Notes under the pieces: model-generated | Told to the model about the DNA's origin: nothing | Databases searched by the model: none | Seen by the model: the letters and a program-made list of their open reading frames with translations, nothing else | Shown here: one piece after another, positions 1 to 6,884 of the stretch | How positions within the stretch are numbered: position 1 is the stretch's first letter | Layout: each line of letters opens with the position of its first letter | Position numbers and translations under genes: made by a program | NCBI GenBank assembly: GCA_021795095.1 | Contig: JAJYPU010000091.1 | Span: 1-7,305, forward strand | DNA: 7,305 bases | Direction: 5' to 3' | Source: Actinomycetes bacterium | GTDB lineage: Bacteria > Actinomycetota > Acidimicrobiia > Acidimicrobiales > RAAP-2

Positions 1-98
1 GTGCGTTGGATGGTCTTACGCCGCTTCGCGGCGCGTTGCTGGGCCTCAATCTTTTGGCGACGGGCCGCCTTCTGTCGCTCTCGCTTCGCAGTTGCCAT
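1..98 (-). CDS. N-terminus of a probable membrane peptidyl-prolyl isomerase (partial)
   Basis: Only the first 32 codons lie in the window; the gene runs off the left edge on the minus strand. The reading begins [20 protein letters not shown] and continues with [12 protein letters not shown], a lysine/arginine/glutamine-rich, predicted helical cytoplasmic head. Actinobacterial cyclophilin-type peptidyl-prolyl cis-trans isomerases often begin with this kind of KRERQKA-type basic stretch before a membrane anchor and the isomerase domain. The assignment rests on that resemblance alone, since no catalytic domain is visible. ATG at 98 is the only sensible start: codons upstream in frame (CCC, GCA, GTC, AAT) include no start codon. 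There is no Shine-Dalgarno sequence, but a TAATGT hexamer lies 7 bases upstream, suggesting a leaderless message. The gene diverges from lysC. Another basic protein, such as a ribosome-associated one, remains possible. Confidence 0.55.
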   Translation of the reverse strand, partial: MATAKRERQKAARRQKIEAQQRAAKRRKTIQR

Positions 99-105
99 GG
101 GTGCG

Positions 106-111
106 ACATTA
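106..111 (-). promoter_or_regulatory. Putative -10 element for the leftward gene (leaderless)
   Basis: On the minus strand TAATGT ends 7 bases before the ATG at 98. This matches the actinobacterial TAnnnT -10 consensus at the distance that would put the transcription start on or next to the A of ATG. No good -35 hexamer is seen at 16-18 bp; a TTGACC (137-142, minus) is too far away. Confidence 0.4.
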
Positions 112-143
112 CTTGGCCCACGAAAGGTCGACCGCCGGTCAAC

Positions 144-149
144 TATCGT
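144..149 (+). promoter_or_regulatory. Putative -10 element of lysC (leaderless)
   Basis: TATCGT fits TAnnnT and is followed by 6 bases and then the lysC ATG at 156, so transcription would begin on the start codon. No Shine-Dalgarno sequence precedes this ATG, in agreement with a leaderless message. No convincing -35 is visible. With the opposing -10 at 106-111 it makes the 57-bp gap (99-155) a compact divergent promoter region. That gap is far too short to hold a lysine riboswitch. Confidence 0.4.
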
Positions 150-155
150 TGCTGC

Positions 156-1373
156 ATGGCATTGGTGGTCCAGAAGTACGGCGGCACGTCGGTCGGTGAC
201 GCCGAACGCATCCGCGCCGTCGCTGATCACGTGGCCCGTACGCGCGCCGCGGGCAACGACGTCGTGGTCGTTGTCTCGGCGATGGGCAAGTTCACCGACG
301 ACCTCATCCGGCTGGCCGATGACGTCTCGCCGACCCGGCCGCCGCGGGAGTTGGACATGCTCCTCACCGCCGGCGAGCGCATCTCGATGGCGCTGGTCTC
401 GATGGCGCTGGCCTCCTGTGGCGTCGACTCGGCGTCCTTCACGGGCTCCCAGGCTGGGATCATTACCGACACCGACCACACCAGGGCCAAGATCCTCGAG
501 ATGCGGCCCGACCGGATCCGCGAGGCGCTCGACGCGGGCCTCGTCCCGGTGGTCGCCGGCTTCCAAGGGGTGTCGACGGAACGTGACATCACGACCCTCG
601 GCCGTGGCGGCTCGGACGTGACCGCGGTGGCGCTCGCCGCGGCGTTGAAGGCCGACGTCTGTGAGATCTACACCGACGTGACCGGCGTCTTCTCGGCCGA
701 TCCGCGAGTCGTCTCCAGCGCCCGGCGGCTCGCCAAGGTGTCCTTCGACGAGATGCTCGAGATGGCGGCGACCGGTGGCCGGGTGCTGATGCTGCGTTCG
801 GTCGAGTTCGCTCGCCGACACCAGGTGCCGTTGCACGTCCGTTCGAGTTTCACCTGGGAGCCAGGTACCTGGATCGTTGAGGAGGACCCCACCATGGAAG
901 AAGCAGTCGTCTCGGCCGTGACCGACGACACCTCGGAGGCCAAGATCACCGTGGGCGGCGTCCCCGATCGTCCCGGCATCGCCGCACACCTGTTTCGCGC
1001 GCTCGCGGACCGCTCCATCAACGTCGACATGATCGTCCAGAACACCGGCGCCAACGGCCTGACCGACATCTCCTTCACCGTGGCGATGACCGACCTCGAC
1101 GCCGCGCGCGACGCCTGCATGAAAGTCAAAGAGGAGATCGGTGCGGCCGAAGTCACCACCGACGACAAGATCGGTCGCGTCACCATCGTGGGCGCCGGCA
1201 TGAAGTCGAGCCCCGGCATCACGGCCCTGATGTTCGAGACGCTCTCGTCCAACGGGATCAACATCGAGATGATCTCGACCAGTTCGATCCGCATCTCGTG
1301 TGTGGTGCGCGCCGACCGCGTGGCCGAAGCCGTTCGATACCTGCACACCGCGTTCGGACTCGACGCACAGTAG
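156..1373 (+). CDS. lysC: Aspartate kinase, alpha subunit (full-length, two C-terminal ACT domains)
   Basis: Phosphorylates aspartate to beta-aspartyl phosphate with ATP, the first and normally feedback-regulated step towards lysine/diaminopimelate, threonine and methionine; cytosolic. The product is 405 aa, close to the usual ~405-420. Residues 7-14 are the KYGGTSVG signature of the amino-acid kinase fold, followed by GERIS (73-77), TTLGRGGSD (146-154) and [13 protein letters not shown] (172-184). Two ACT regulatory domains follow, around residues 262-335 and 341-400, with QN (295-296) and the segment STSSIRIS (374-381). The start at 156 gives the conserved [10 protein letters not shown] beginning; an upstream in-frame ATG at 6 would add 50 unconserved residues antisense to the leftward gene. 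An internal start at 894 probably also yields a beta subunit, making an alpha2beta2-type enzyme like that of Corynebacterium and Bacillus. asd follows after 15 bp. The family and function are certain; the effector specificity is inferred only. Confidence 0.97.
   Translation: MALVVQKYGGTSVGDAERIRAVADHVARTRAAGNDVVVVVSAMGKFTDDLIRLADDVSPTRPPRELDMLLTAGERISMALVSMALASCGVDSASFTGSQAGIITDTDHTRAKILEMRPDRIREALDAGLVPVVAGFQGVSTERDITTLGRGGSDVTAVALAAALKADVCEIYTDVTGVFSADPRVVSSARRLAKVSFDEMLEMAATGGRVLMLRSVEFARRHQVPLHVRSSFTWEPGTWIVEEDPTMEEAVVSAVTDDTSEAKITVGGVPDRPGIAAHLFRALADRSINVDMIVQNTGANGLTDISFTVAMTDLDAARDACMKVKEEIGAAEVTTDDKIGRVTIVGAGMKSSPGITALMFETLSSNGINIEMISTSSIRISCVVRADRVAEAVRYLHTAFGLDAQ
879..886 (+). promoter_or_regulatory. 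Internal Shine-Dalgarno for the aspartokinase beta subunit
   Basis: GAGGAGGA lies inside lysC, with 7 bases between it and the in-frame ATG at 894. It is among the strongest ribosome-binding sequences in the window, whereas the lysC start itself has none. It decides the start of the beta subunit. Confidence 0.75.
894..1373 (+). CDS. Aspartate kinase beta subunit from an internal in-frame start
   Basis: A 159-aa regulatory polypeptide equal to residues 247-405 of the alpha subunit, beginning [20 protein letters not shown]. It contains only the two ACT domains and no kinase domain. In Corynebacterium glutamicum and Bacillus subtilis the aspartokinase beta subunit is made from such an internal start and pairs with alpha to form the lysine/threonine-binding regulatory interface. 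The C. glutamicum beta subunit also begins with MEEAV at the equivalent position. The direct evidence is the in-frame ATG at 894 preceded by GAGGAGGA at good spacing. That this start is used in the cell is inferred from the family and the signal. Confidence 0.75.
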   Translation: MEEAVVSAVTDDTSEAKITVGGVPDRPGIAAHLFRALADRSINVDMIVQNTGANGLTDISFTVAMTDLDAARDACMKVKEEIGAAEVTTDDKIGRVTIVGAGMKSSPGITALMFETLSSNGINIEMISTSSIRISCVVRADRVAEAVRYLHTAFGLDAQ

Positions 1374-1376
1374 ACC

Positions 1377-2417
<1,041 letters not shown>

Positions 2418-3089
2418 TTAGTCGGCGCCGTCGCGTCCGACCTGGCGTCGCGCGAGGTTGACGCAGTGGTCGCCGAAGCGCTCGTAGAAACGCGCGAGCA
2501 GCGAGACCTCGACCGCGACCGGTAGGGCCATCGAGCCCGACACCAGTTCAGCCGTGAGCGCCACGTGAAGTTCGTCCAGTTCGTCGTCGATGTCCTCGAT
2601 GGCGCCCGTCGCCTCGAGCTTGCCGTCGATCACGACGTCGGTCGCCTCACGCCAGATCGTGGAGGCGACCTCGCCCATGCGCTCGATGAGCCCACGACTG
2701 CGCGGGGACATCTCGGTGCCGAGCCCGCGCGCCGCGCGCCGCGCGATGTGCTCGGCGAGGTCGCCGTTGCGCTCGACCTCCGGTAGCACCCGCAGCAGGG
2801 TCAGTAGGGTTCGACGCGTCTCGACCGACAGCCCGTCGCTCTCGAGCAGTTGCGCCTCGACGCTGGCGACGATCTCGTTAACCAGGGTGTCAATCGCGTC
2901 GTCGCGCTCGACGACCTGCTTGGCCAGCTCCCGGTCGCCCGCGAGCAGCGAATGGGTCGCCTCGGCCATCGCCTCGCCGACCATGGCGAATACCCGAACC
3001 ACCGACTGGTGCATCGCCGGGCTCGCCGATGCCGGCACGATCGGGGCCGGGACGGGAGTGCGGTGCGAGAAGCCGAAGCGCCGATTCAT
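2418..3089 (-). CDS. phoU: PhoU-family protein
   Basis: A 223-aa, almost entirely helical cytosolic protein. PhoU proteins are two-repeat helical bundles that bind metal clusters. They link the Pst phosphate transporter to the PhoR sensor kinase and restrain phosphate uptake and the Pho response. The two E-x-x-x-D repeat motifs are visible as ERNGD (106-110) and ERFGDHCVN (203-211). Characteristic first-helix sequences are also present: GDRELAKQVVERDDAID (51-67). The first ~25 residues are proline/alanine-rich and not part of the domain; Met26 is a possible alternative start. ATG at 3089 has no Shine-Dalgarno sequence, but a TAGCCT hexamer lies 6 bases upstream. No pst or phoR/phoB genes are adjacent, so this may be the Pho regulator placed apart from pst, as actinobacterial phoY genes often are, or a paralogue with another partner. 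The family is clear; the precise role is inferred. Confidence 0.88.
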   Translation of the reverse strand: MNRRFGFSHRTPVPAPIVPASASPAMHQSVVRVFAMVGEAMAEATHSLLAGDRELAKQVVERDDAIDTLVNEIVASVEAQLLESDGLSVETRRTLLTLLRVLPEVERNGDLAEHIARRAARGLGTEMSPRSRGLIERMGEVASTIWREATDVVIDGKLEATGAIEDIDDELDELHVALTAELVSGSMALPVAVEVSLLARFYERFGDHCVNLARRQVGRDGAD

Positions 3090-3095
3090 CGGCCC

Positions 3096-3101
3096 AGGCT
3101 A
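3096..3101 (-). promoter_or_regulatory. Putative -10 element of the PhoU-family gene (leaderless)
   Basis: On the minus strand TAGCCT matches TAnnnT and ends 6 bases before the ATG at 3089, which would place the transcript start on the start codon. No -35 is recognisable and no Shine-Dalgarno sequence is present. Confidence 0.33.
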
Positions 3102-3123
3102 CCGCCGTGTCACCGCCGTTCCC

Positions 3124-3144
3124 TATGGTTGGGGCACGAGGAGG
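3124..3144 (+). promoter_or_regulatory. Putative -10 and ribosome-binding site of rmuC
   Basis: TATGGT (3124-3129) is a possible -10, and GAGGAGG (3138-3144) is a strong Shine-Dalgarno sequence 4 bases before the ATG at 3149. The Shine-Dalgarno sequence fixes that start against upstream in-frame ATG codons (3029 and 3125), which lack one. The -10 call is weak and has no -35. The 59-bp gap 3090-3148 is shared with the divergent PhoU-family gene. Confidence 0.5.
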
Positions 3145-3148
3145 TGTC

Positions 3149-4534
3149 ATGGTCGCGGTCGTGAGTGCGGTGGTCGGATTATTGGTGGGGGTGCTAGCCA
3201 CCGTGGTGTGGTCGGCCCGTCGCATCCAGACGGTGCGCGACGAGCTCGCCGCGTCGCGCGCGACCGTAGCGGTGCGTGAGAGCGAGCTCGCGAACGCCCG
3301 CGAGGTCGCCGAGCGAGAGCGACTTGAGCACGACTCCGCGATGTCCGAGGCCGAGTCCCAGTTCGAGAGCCTCTCGCGGCGTGTTCTCGCCCAGACGATG
3401 GATGCATTCAACCAGTCCCAGACCGAGATCCAGCGCGAGCGCGACGCCCGACTCGACACCACGCTCAAACCCTTGCGCGACGCGCTAGACGCCTACCAGC
3501 GCAACCTCACCACCTTTGACAAGGAGCACGTGGGCGCGCTGGCCGCGGTGCGTCAGAGTGCGAACGAGCTCCTCGAGGCCCAACTGCGCACCCAGGCCGA
3601 GACCCAACGGCTGAACCAGCTGCTCGGGCGCTCGAGCCAGCGTGGTCACTGGGGTGAGGTGCAGCTGGCCAACGTCTTGCGCGCCTCGGGTCTCGTCGAG
3701 GGCCTCGACTTCGAGTTGCAGGTCTCGGCCGTCTCGGACGCGGGACGGCTGCGGCGACCCGACTGTGTGGTGACCCTGCCCAACGGGCGCGTCGCGATCG
3801 ACGCCAAGTTCCCCTTCGACCGCTTCGAAGAGGCGGTGTCAGCCGCCGAGCCGGAAGTCCGCGAGGCCCTCTACCGTGAACACGCCCAGGCCCTGCGTGG
3901 CCACGTGAAGACACTGCGCGAGAAGTCCTACTGGGAGGTGGTGGGACCGTCGCCCGAGTTCGTGGTCTGCTTTGTACCCAGTGACGCTGCGGTCACCGCG
4001 GCCTTCAGCGTCGACGTCGAGCTGCACGCCTACGCGACCCGGGAGCGGGTCCTCATCGCCGGACCGACGAACCTGCTCGCGCTGCTCTGGTCGGTGCAGA
4101 TGGTGCTGCGCCAGCACGAGGTGGCGGTCAACGCCGAGGAGATCCTGCGCGTCGCCGAAACGGTCTACGACCGGATCCGCGTGGTCGCGGGGCCGATCGA
4201 GTTGGTGGGTAAGGCCCTCAACGACGCGACCAAGGCCTACAACAAGATGATCTCGTCGGTGGAGAGTCGTCTGATCCCCGCCGCACGCACGATGCGTCGT
4301 CTGCGCGTCGCCTCGGCGGCCAAGCCGGTGCCCGACCTGGCCGAGGTGACGACCCTGGCTGCGGGGCTCGACCCCCACCGCTGGGGGATCGATCCGTCGC
4401 AACCCTTGGACCTGACGGACGTCGAGGTCCTCGAACTCGAGTCCGACGAGTTGGAGTCCGACGAGCTCGAGACCGGTGCCGTCGAGCCCGAGGACCGAGA
4501 CAGCGGCGGTCGAGGCGCACAGTCCAGTGAGTAA
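3149..4534 (+). CDS. rmuC: RmuC family DNA recombination protein
   Basis: A 461-aa membrane-anchored protein. E. coli RmuC limits inversion at short inverted repeats, and the family domain belongs to the PD-(D/E)xK nuclease-like fold. Residues 2-21 form one hydrophobic segment (VAVVSAVVGLLVGVLATVV). It is followed by a long charged coiled coil (~22-155) and then the RmuC domain: RGHWGE (165-170), D205 in RPDCVVTLP, IDAKFPFDRF (217-226) and SPEFVVCFVPSDA (268-280). D205 and the D218-x-K220 pair fit the nuclease-like active site, as inferred from the motif pattern. The acidic C-terminal tail (~425-461) contains ELESDELESDELET and looks disordered. The start at 3149 is set by GAGGAGG and by placing the membrane segment at the N-terminus. 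The next gene starts 11 bp after the stop, suggesting co-transcription. Family assignment is firm; biochemical activity is not shown by sequence. Confidence 0.95.
   Translation: MVAVVSAVVGLLVGVLATVVWSARRIQTVRDELAASRATVAVRESELANAREVAERERLEHDSAMSEAESQFESLSRRVLAQTMDAFNQSQTEIQRERDARLDTTLKPLRDALDAYQRNLTTFDKEHVGALAAVRQSANELLEAQLRTQAETQRLNQLLGRSSQRGHWGEVQLANVLRASGLVEGLDFELQVSAVSDAGRLRRPDCVVTLPNGRVAIDAKFPFDRFEEAVSAAEPEVREALYREHAQALRGHVKTLREKSYWEVVGPSPEFVVCFVPSDAAVTAAFSVDVELHAYATRERVLIAGPTNLLALLWSVQMVLRQHEVAVNAEEILRVAETVYDRIRVVAGPIELVGKALNDATKAYNKMISSVESRLIPAARTMRRLRVASAAKPVPDLAEVTTLAAGLDPHRWGIDPSQPLDLTDVEVLELESDELESDELETGAVEPEDRDSGGRGAQSSE
4436..4465 (+). repeat. 15-bp tandem repeat in the rmuC tail
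   Basis: Two in-frame copies of a 15-base unit encode LESDE-LESDE, with a partial third copy (LET) after them. The copies differ at two positions (ctcgag against ttggag), while the tccgacgag part is identical. The repeat lies in the acidic, probably disordered C-terminal tail of RmuC and could change length by slippage without shifting the frame. Confidence 0.8.
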
Positions 4535-4545
4535 GTTGGAGCGTC

Positions 4546-5550
4546 GTGGCCCGTACTCGCGCACAGCGCCGTCGCTACCAGGTGCTGGTGAGCCTCGCTC
4601 TCGTCGCGACGCTGCTGGTGCTCGTCTTCGCCAACGACGTCACCCACGCGGCGCACCAGGCACGGTCGCCTCGGCGTAGCGAGAACCGGACGTTCGGCGT
4701 ACTCGCCAATCGACTCATCAGCCAGGAGAACGCGGACGACGCCCGTCTCGTCTACCTGCTCGAGCACGGCCAGACACTGAGTCGGTCCGTCTTGCTCGCC
4801 CGTCTCCTCCAGATCGCCCAGCAGCTACCGTCATGGGCCAACGACGCGAGGCTGCTTCGACGCCCAAAGATCACCCACGGGCTCAACTCGACGATCGCCG
4901 ACCTCACGACTCAGCGGGTCAATGACGACGCGACGATCCTCGACACGCTCGCCCAGGCGCTCCACCTGCCCTGGACGCCGATCGCGACGGTGACCCAGTC
5001 GTGGGTGAGCGCCCAGCAGTCGCTCGCCCAGAGCACCGCCACCTGGTCGGTGGCGCGCTGGGGCCTCGTCCACGAGCCGGGCTTGGTGCATCTGGACGCG
5101 CTGAGCGACGCGTTGGCCACGGTGCCGTTTCGAACCGCGGTCACCGCGCTCACGTCGTCGCCTTCGTTGGTGCTCACGCGCGGGATCGGCATCACGGCGG
5201 TCGCGGTGACGCCCGACCCGCTGCCCGCCCCCACCGGCCAGCTCGTGCTGGCGCCGGTCACCTTGGTTCACCTCGCGGTGACGGTCACCAACGCAGCGGT
5301 CGACACTCAGCCGGTGAGCCTCACGGTCACGGTGACTCCGACCGGCAGGCTCGGCACGGCGCAGCACCAGGTGATGACCGCGACGCTCGACTCACTCGGG
5401 TCCTACGGATTCGTCCTGCACGACCTCACCACCGTGCCGAGCGAGCGCTTCACGTTGCGCATCGTGGCCGGCGGCGCACCCAGCGGGCGGGGGTGGCCGA
5501 CCACCCGGCTCTACCAGGTGACGATGGCGCCCTCGGGCGCCGGGGGATGA
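4546..5550 (+). CDS. Unrecognised membrane-anchored protein with helical and beta-rich exported domains
   Basis: A 334-aa protein that I do not recognise. A basic head (ARTRAQRRRY) precedes one hydrophobic helix (13-29), so the rest should lie outside the membrane; the helix could be an anchor or a signal peptide. Residues ~45-205 are mostly helical and rich in Leu, Ala, Gln and Asp. After a proline-rich joint (222-230, TPDPLPAPT), residues ~231-328 alternate Val/Thr in short strands (TLVHLAVTVTNAAV, PVSLTVTVTPTG). This resembles an immunoglobulin-like or CARDB/NEW3-type beta sandwich. There are no cysteines and no evident catalytic motif. The GTG start at 4546 is supported by GGAG (4538-4541) with a 4-base spacer, and it places the basic head and helix first. 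The gene lies 11 bp after rmuC, probably in the same transcript; TAAGTT (4532-4537) overlapping the rmuC stop might also act as a -10. Codon bias matches its neighbours, so the gene is real, but no function can be assigned. Confidence 0.85.
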   Translation: MARTRAQRRRYQVLVSLALVATLLVLVFANDVTHAAHQARSPRRSENRTFGVLANRLISQENADDARLVYLLEHGQTLSRSVLLARLLQIAQQLPSWANDARLLRRPKITHGLNSTIADLTTQRVNDDATILDTLAQALHLPWTPIATVTQSWVSAQQSLAQSTATWSVARWGLVHEPGLVHLDALSDALATVPFRTAVTALTSSPSLVLTRGIGITAVAVTPDPLPAPTGQLVLAPVTLVHLAVTVTNAAVDTQPVSLTVTVTPTGRLGTAQHQVMTATLDSLGSYGFVLHDLTTVPSERFTLRIVAGGAPSGRGWPTTRLYQVTMAPSGAGG

Positions 5551-5551
5551 T

Positions 5552-5599
5552 TTGACGGCTCCGACGTTGACCTAATGTGAACGAGGGCCATTAAGGAAG
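5552..5599 (+). promoter_or_regulatory. Putative gltA promoter and ribosome-binding site
   Basis: The 58-bp gap before gltA is visibly more A/T-rich than its surroundings. TTGACG (5552-5557) resembles a -35, and TAATGT (5573-5578) fits the TAnnnT -10 with a 15-bp spacer. A second TTGACC lies at 5567-5572. AAGGAAG (5593-5599) is a Shine-Dalgarno sequence 9 bases before the GTG start. Transcription would begin near 5585, giving a leader of about 24 bases. Confidence 0.5.
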
Positions 5600-5608
5600 T
5601 GAGGAACC

Positions 5609-6880
5609 GTGACCGAGTCAATTACTGTGACCGACAATCGGACGGGTGAAGTTCACGAGATCCCGATCAACAATGGCGGCGTCGCCGCGAAAGATTTCCA
5701 GAAAGCGGTCCCGGGCGTCTGGTTCTTCGACCCGGGCTTCATGGCTACCGCGGCCGCGGAGTCCGCGATCACGTACCTCGACGGTGACGCCGGCATCCTG
5801 CGCTACCGCGGCTACCCGATCGAACAGCTCGCCGAGAAATCGACGTACTTAGAGGTTGCCTACCTGCTCAACTACGGCGAACTGCCGACCCCCGAGCAGT
5901 TCGACGTCTGGAAGCGCGAAGTCACCTACCACACCTTCATCCACGAGAACGTGCGCAAGCGGTTCCTCGAGGGCTTCAACTACGACGCCCACCCGATGGG
6001 CATGCTGGTCTCGGCGGTCGCCGCGCTGTCGACGTACTACAAGGACGCCAAGGTCCTCTCGGACCCCGAGGTCCTGCACAAGCAGGTGGTGCGCCTGATC
6101 GCGAAGATGCCGACGCTGGCCGCCGCGGCGCACCGGTTCTCGGTGGGGATGCCCTTCGTCTACCCGGACAACGGGCTCGACTACACCCAGAACTTCCTCT
6201 CGATGATGTGGAAGGTCGCCGAGCCGCGCTACGAGGCCGACCCCGTCCTCGCGCACGCGCTCGACGTGCTGTTCATCCTGCACGCAGACCACGAGCAGAA
6301 CTGCGGTACGACCGCGATGCGCACCGTCGGCTCGTCCCACGGCGACCCCTACGTCGCCACGGCGGCGGCGACCGCGGCCCTCTACGGCCCGCGCCACGGT
6401 GGGGCCAACGAGGCGGTCTTGAAGATGCTCGCCAAGATCGGCAGCTACGAGAACATCCCGGCGTACATCGAATCGGTGAAGCAGGGCAAGGTCATGCTCG
6501 AGGGCTTCGGCCACCGTGTCTACAAGAACTACGACCCGCGCGCGAAGATCATCAAGCAGACGGCCGACTCGGTGTTCAACGTGACCGGTAAGAACCCATT
6601 GCTCGACATCGCGCTCAAGCTCGAGGAGATCGCGCTGAAGGACGACTACTTCATCTCGCGGCGCCTCTACCCGAACGTGGACTTCTACTCGGGTCTGATC
6701 TACCAGGCGATGGGCTTCCCGATGGAGATGTTCACGGTGCTCTTCGCGATCCCGCGCACGTCGGGCTGGCTCGCGCACTTCCAGGAGCTGCTCGACCAGG
6801 ACCTGAAGATCACCCGGCCGCGCCAGCTCTACATCGGGCCCGACGCGCGCGACTACGTGCCGATGACCCAGCGGGCCTAG
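5609..6880 (+). CDS. gltA: Citrate synthase (type II-like)
   Basis: Condenses acetyl-CoA and oxaloacetate to citrate, the entry step of the TCA cycle; cytosolic. The 423-aa length fits the ~430-aa family of E. coli GltA rather than the shorter archaeal/Gram-positive type. The catalytic triad is intact: His263 in GPRHGGAN (260-267), His302 in GFGHRVYKNYDPRA (299-312) and Asp358 in PNVDFYSG (355-362). The family motifs GILRYRGYPIEQL (62-74) and LHADHEQN (224-231) are present. The product ends MTQRA. GTG at 5609 is chosen because AAGGAAG precedes it at good spacing and the protein then begins MTESITVTDN, a usual N-terminus in this group. A promoter in the 58-bp gap suggests separate transcription from the gene before it. 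A 2-methylcitrate synthase is less likely given the length and motifs, but sequence alone does not fully exclude that activity. Confidence 0.97.
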   Translation: MTESITVTDNRTGEVHEIPINNGGVAAKDFQKAVPGVWFFDPGFMATAAAESAITYLDGDAGILRYRGYPIEQLAEKSTYLEVAYLLNYGELPTPEQFDVWKREVTYHTFIHENVRKRFLEGFNYDAHPMGMLVSAVAALSTYYKDAKVLSDPEVLHKQVVRLIAKMPTLAAAAHRFSVGMPFVYPDNGLDYTQNFLSMMWKVAEPRYEADPVLAHALDVLFILHADHEQNCGTTAMRTVGSSHGDPYVATAAATAALYGPRHGGANEAVLKMLAKIGSYENIPAYIESVKQGKVMLEGFGHRVYKNYDPRAKIIKQTADSVFNVTGKNPLLDIALKLEEIALKDDYFISRRLYPNVDFYSGLIYQAMGFPMEMFTVLFAIPRTSGWLAHFQELLDQDLKITRPRQLYIGPDARDYVPMTQRA

Positions 6881-6884
6881 GCCC
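6873..6884. repeat. 12-bp perfect palindrome spanning the two convergent stop codons
   Basis: GGGCCTAGGCCC is perfectly self-complementary about its centre. The gltA stop TAG (6878-6880) and the stop TAG of the converging gene (6877-6879, minus) share its central CTAG. It has no loop and no T-run, so it is not a standard intrinsic terminator. Confidence 0.85.

Noticed and set aside
6..155. An N-terminal extension of 50 residues on aspartate kinase from an ATG at position 6.
   Set aside because: The added residues are unlike any aspartokinase and run antisense to a convincing basic N-terminus on the other strand. The conserved KYGGTSVG start is at residue 7 when counted from 156.
99..155. Possible lysine riboswitch or attenuator ahead of lysC.
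   Set aside because: The gap is 57 bp, the message appears leaderless, and there is no hairpin series or leader peptide.
2719..2745. Alternating GC-rich run (gcgcgccgcgcgcc-like) as a possible structural or Z-DNA element.
   Set aside because: It simply encodes an Ala/Arg stretch (ARRAARG) in the PhoU-family protein and is expected from the codon bias.
3029..3148. Longer RmuC start at 3029 adding 40 residues.
   Set aside because: The extra residues overlap the divergent PhoU-family gene and would bury the membrane anchor. The Shine-Dalgarno sequence at 3138-3144 points to 3149.
3839..4564. A 241-codon minus-strand open frame opposite rmuC.
   Set aside because: It is a compositional shadow of rmuC. 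It has no recognisable motif, and the plus-strand RmuC motifs are unambiguous.
5540..5560. Intrinsic terminator after the unknown gene, before gltA.
   Set aside because: The GGCGCC-GGGGG stretch has no matching downstream arm and no T-run.
5849..6778. Long 309-codon open frame on the minus strand opposite gltA, rich in Arg, Val, Glu and His.
   Set aside because: It is an antisense shadow of the strongly third-position-biased gltA gene. Its composition is the usual artefact (RR, VE, DL, HR runs) with no domain.
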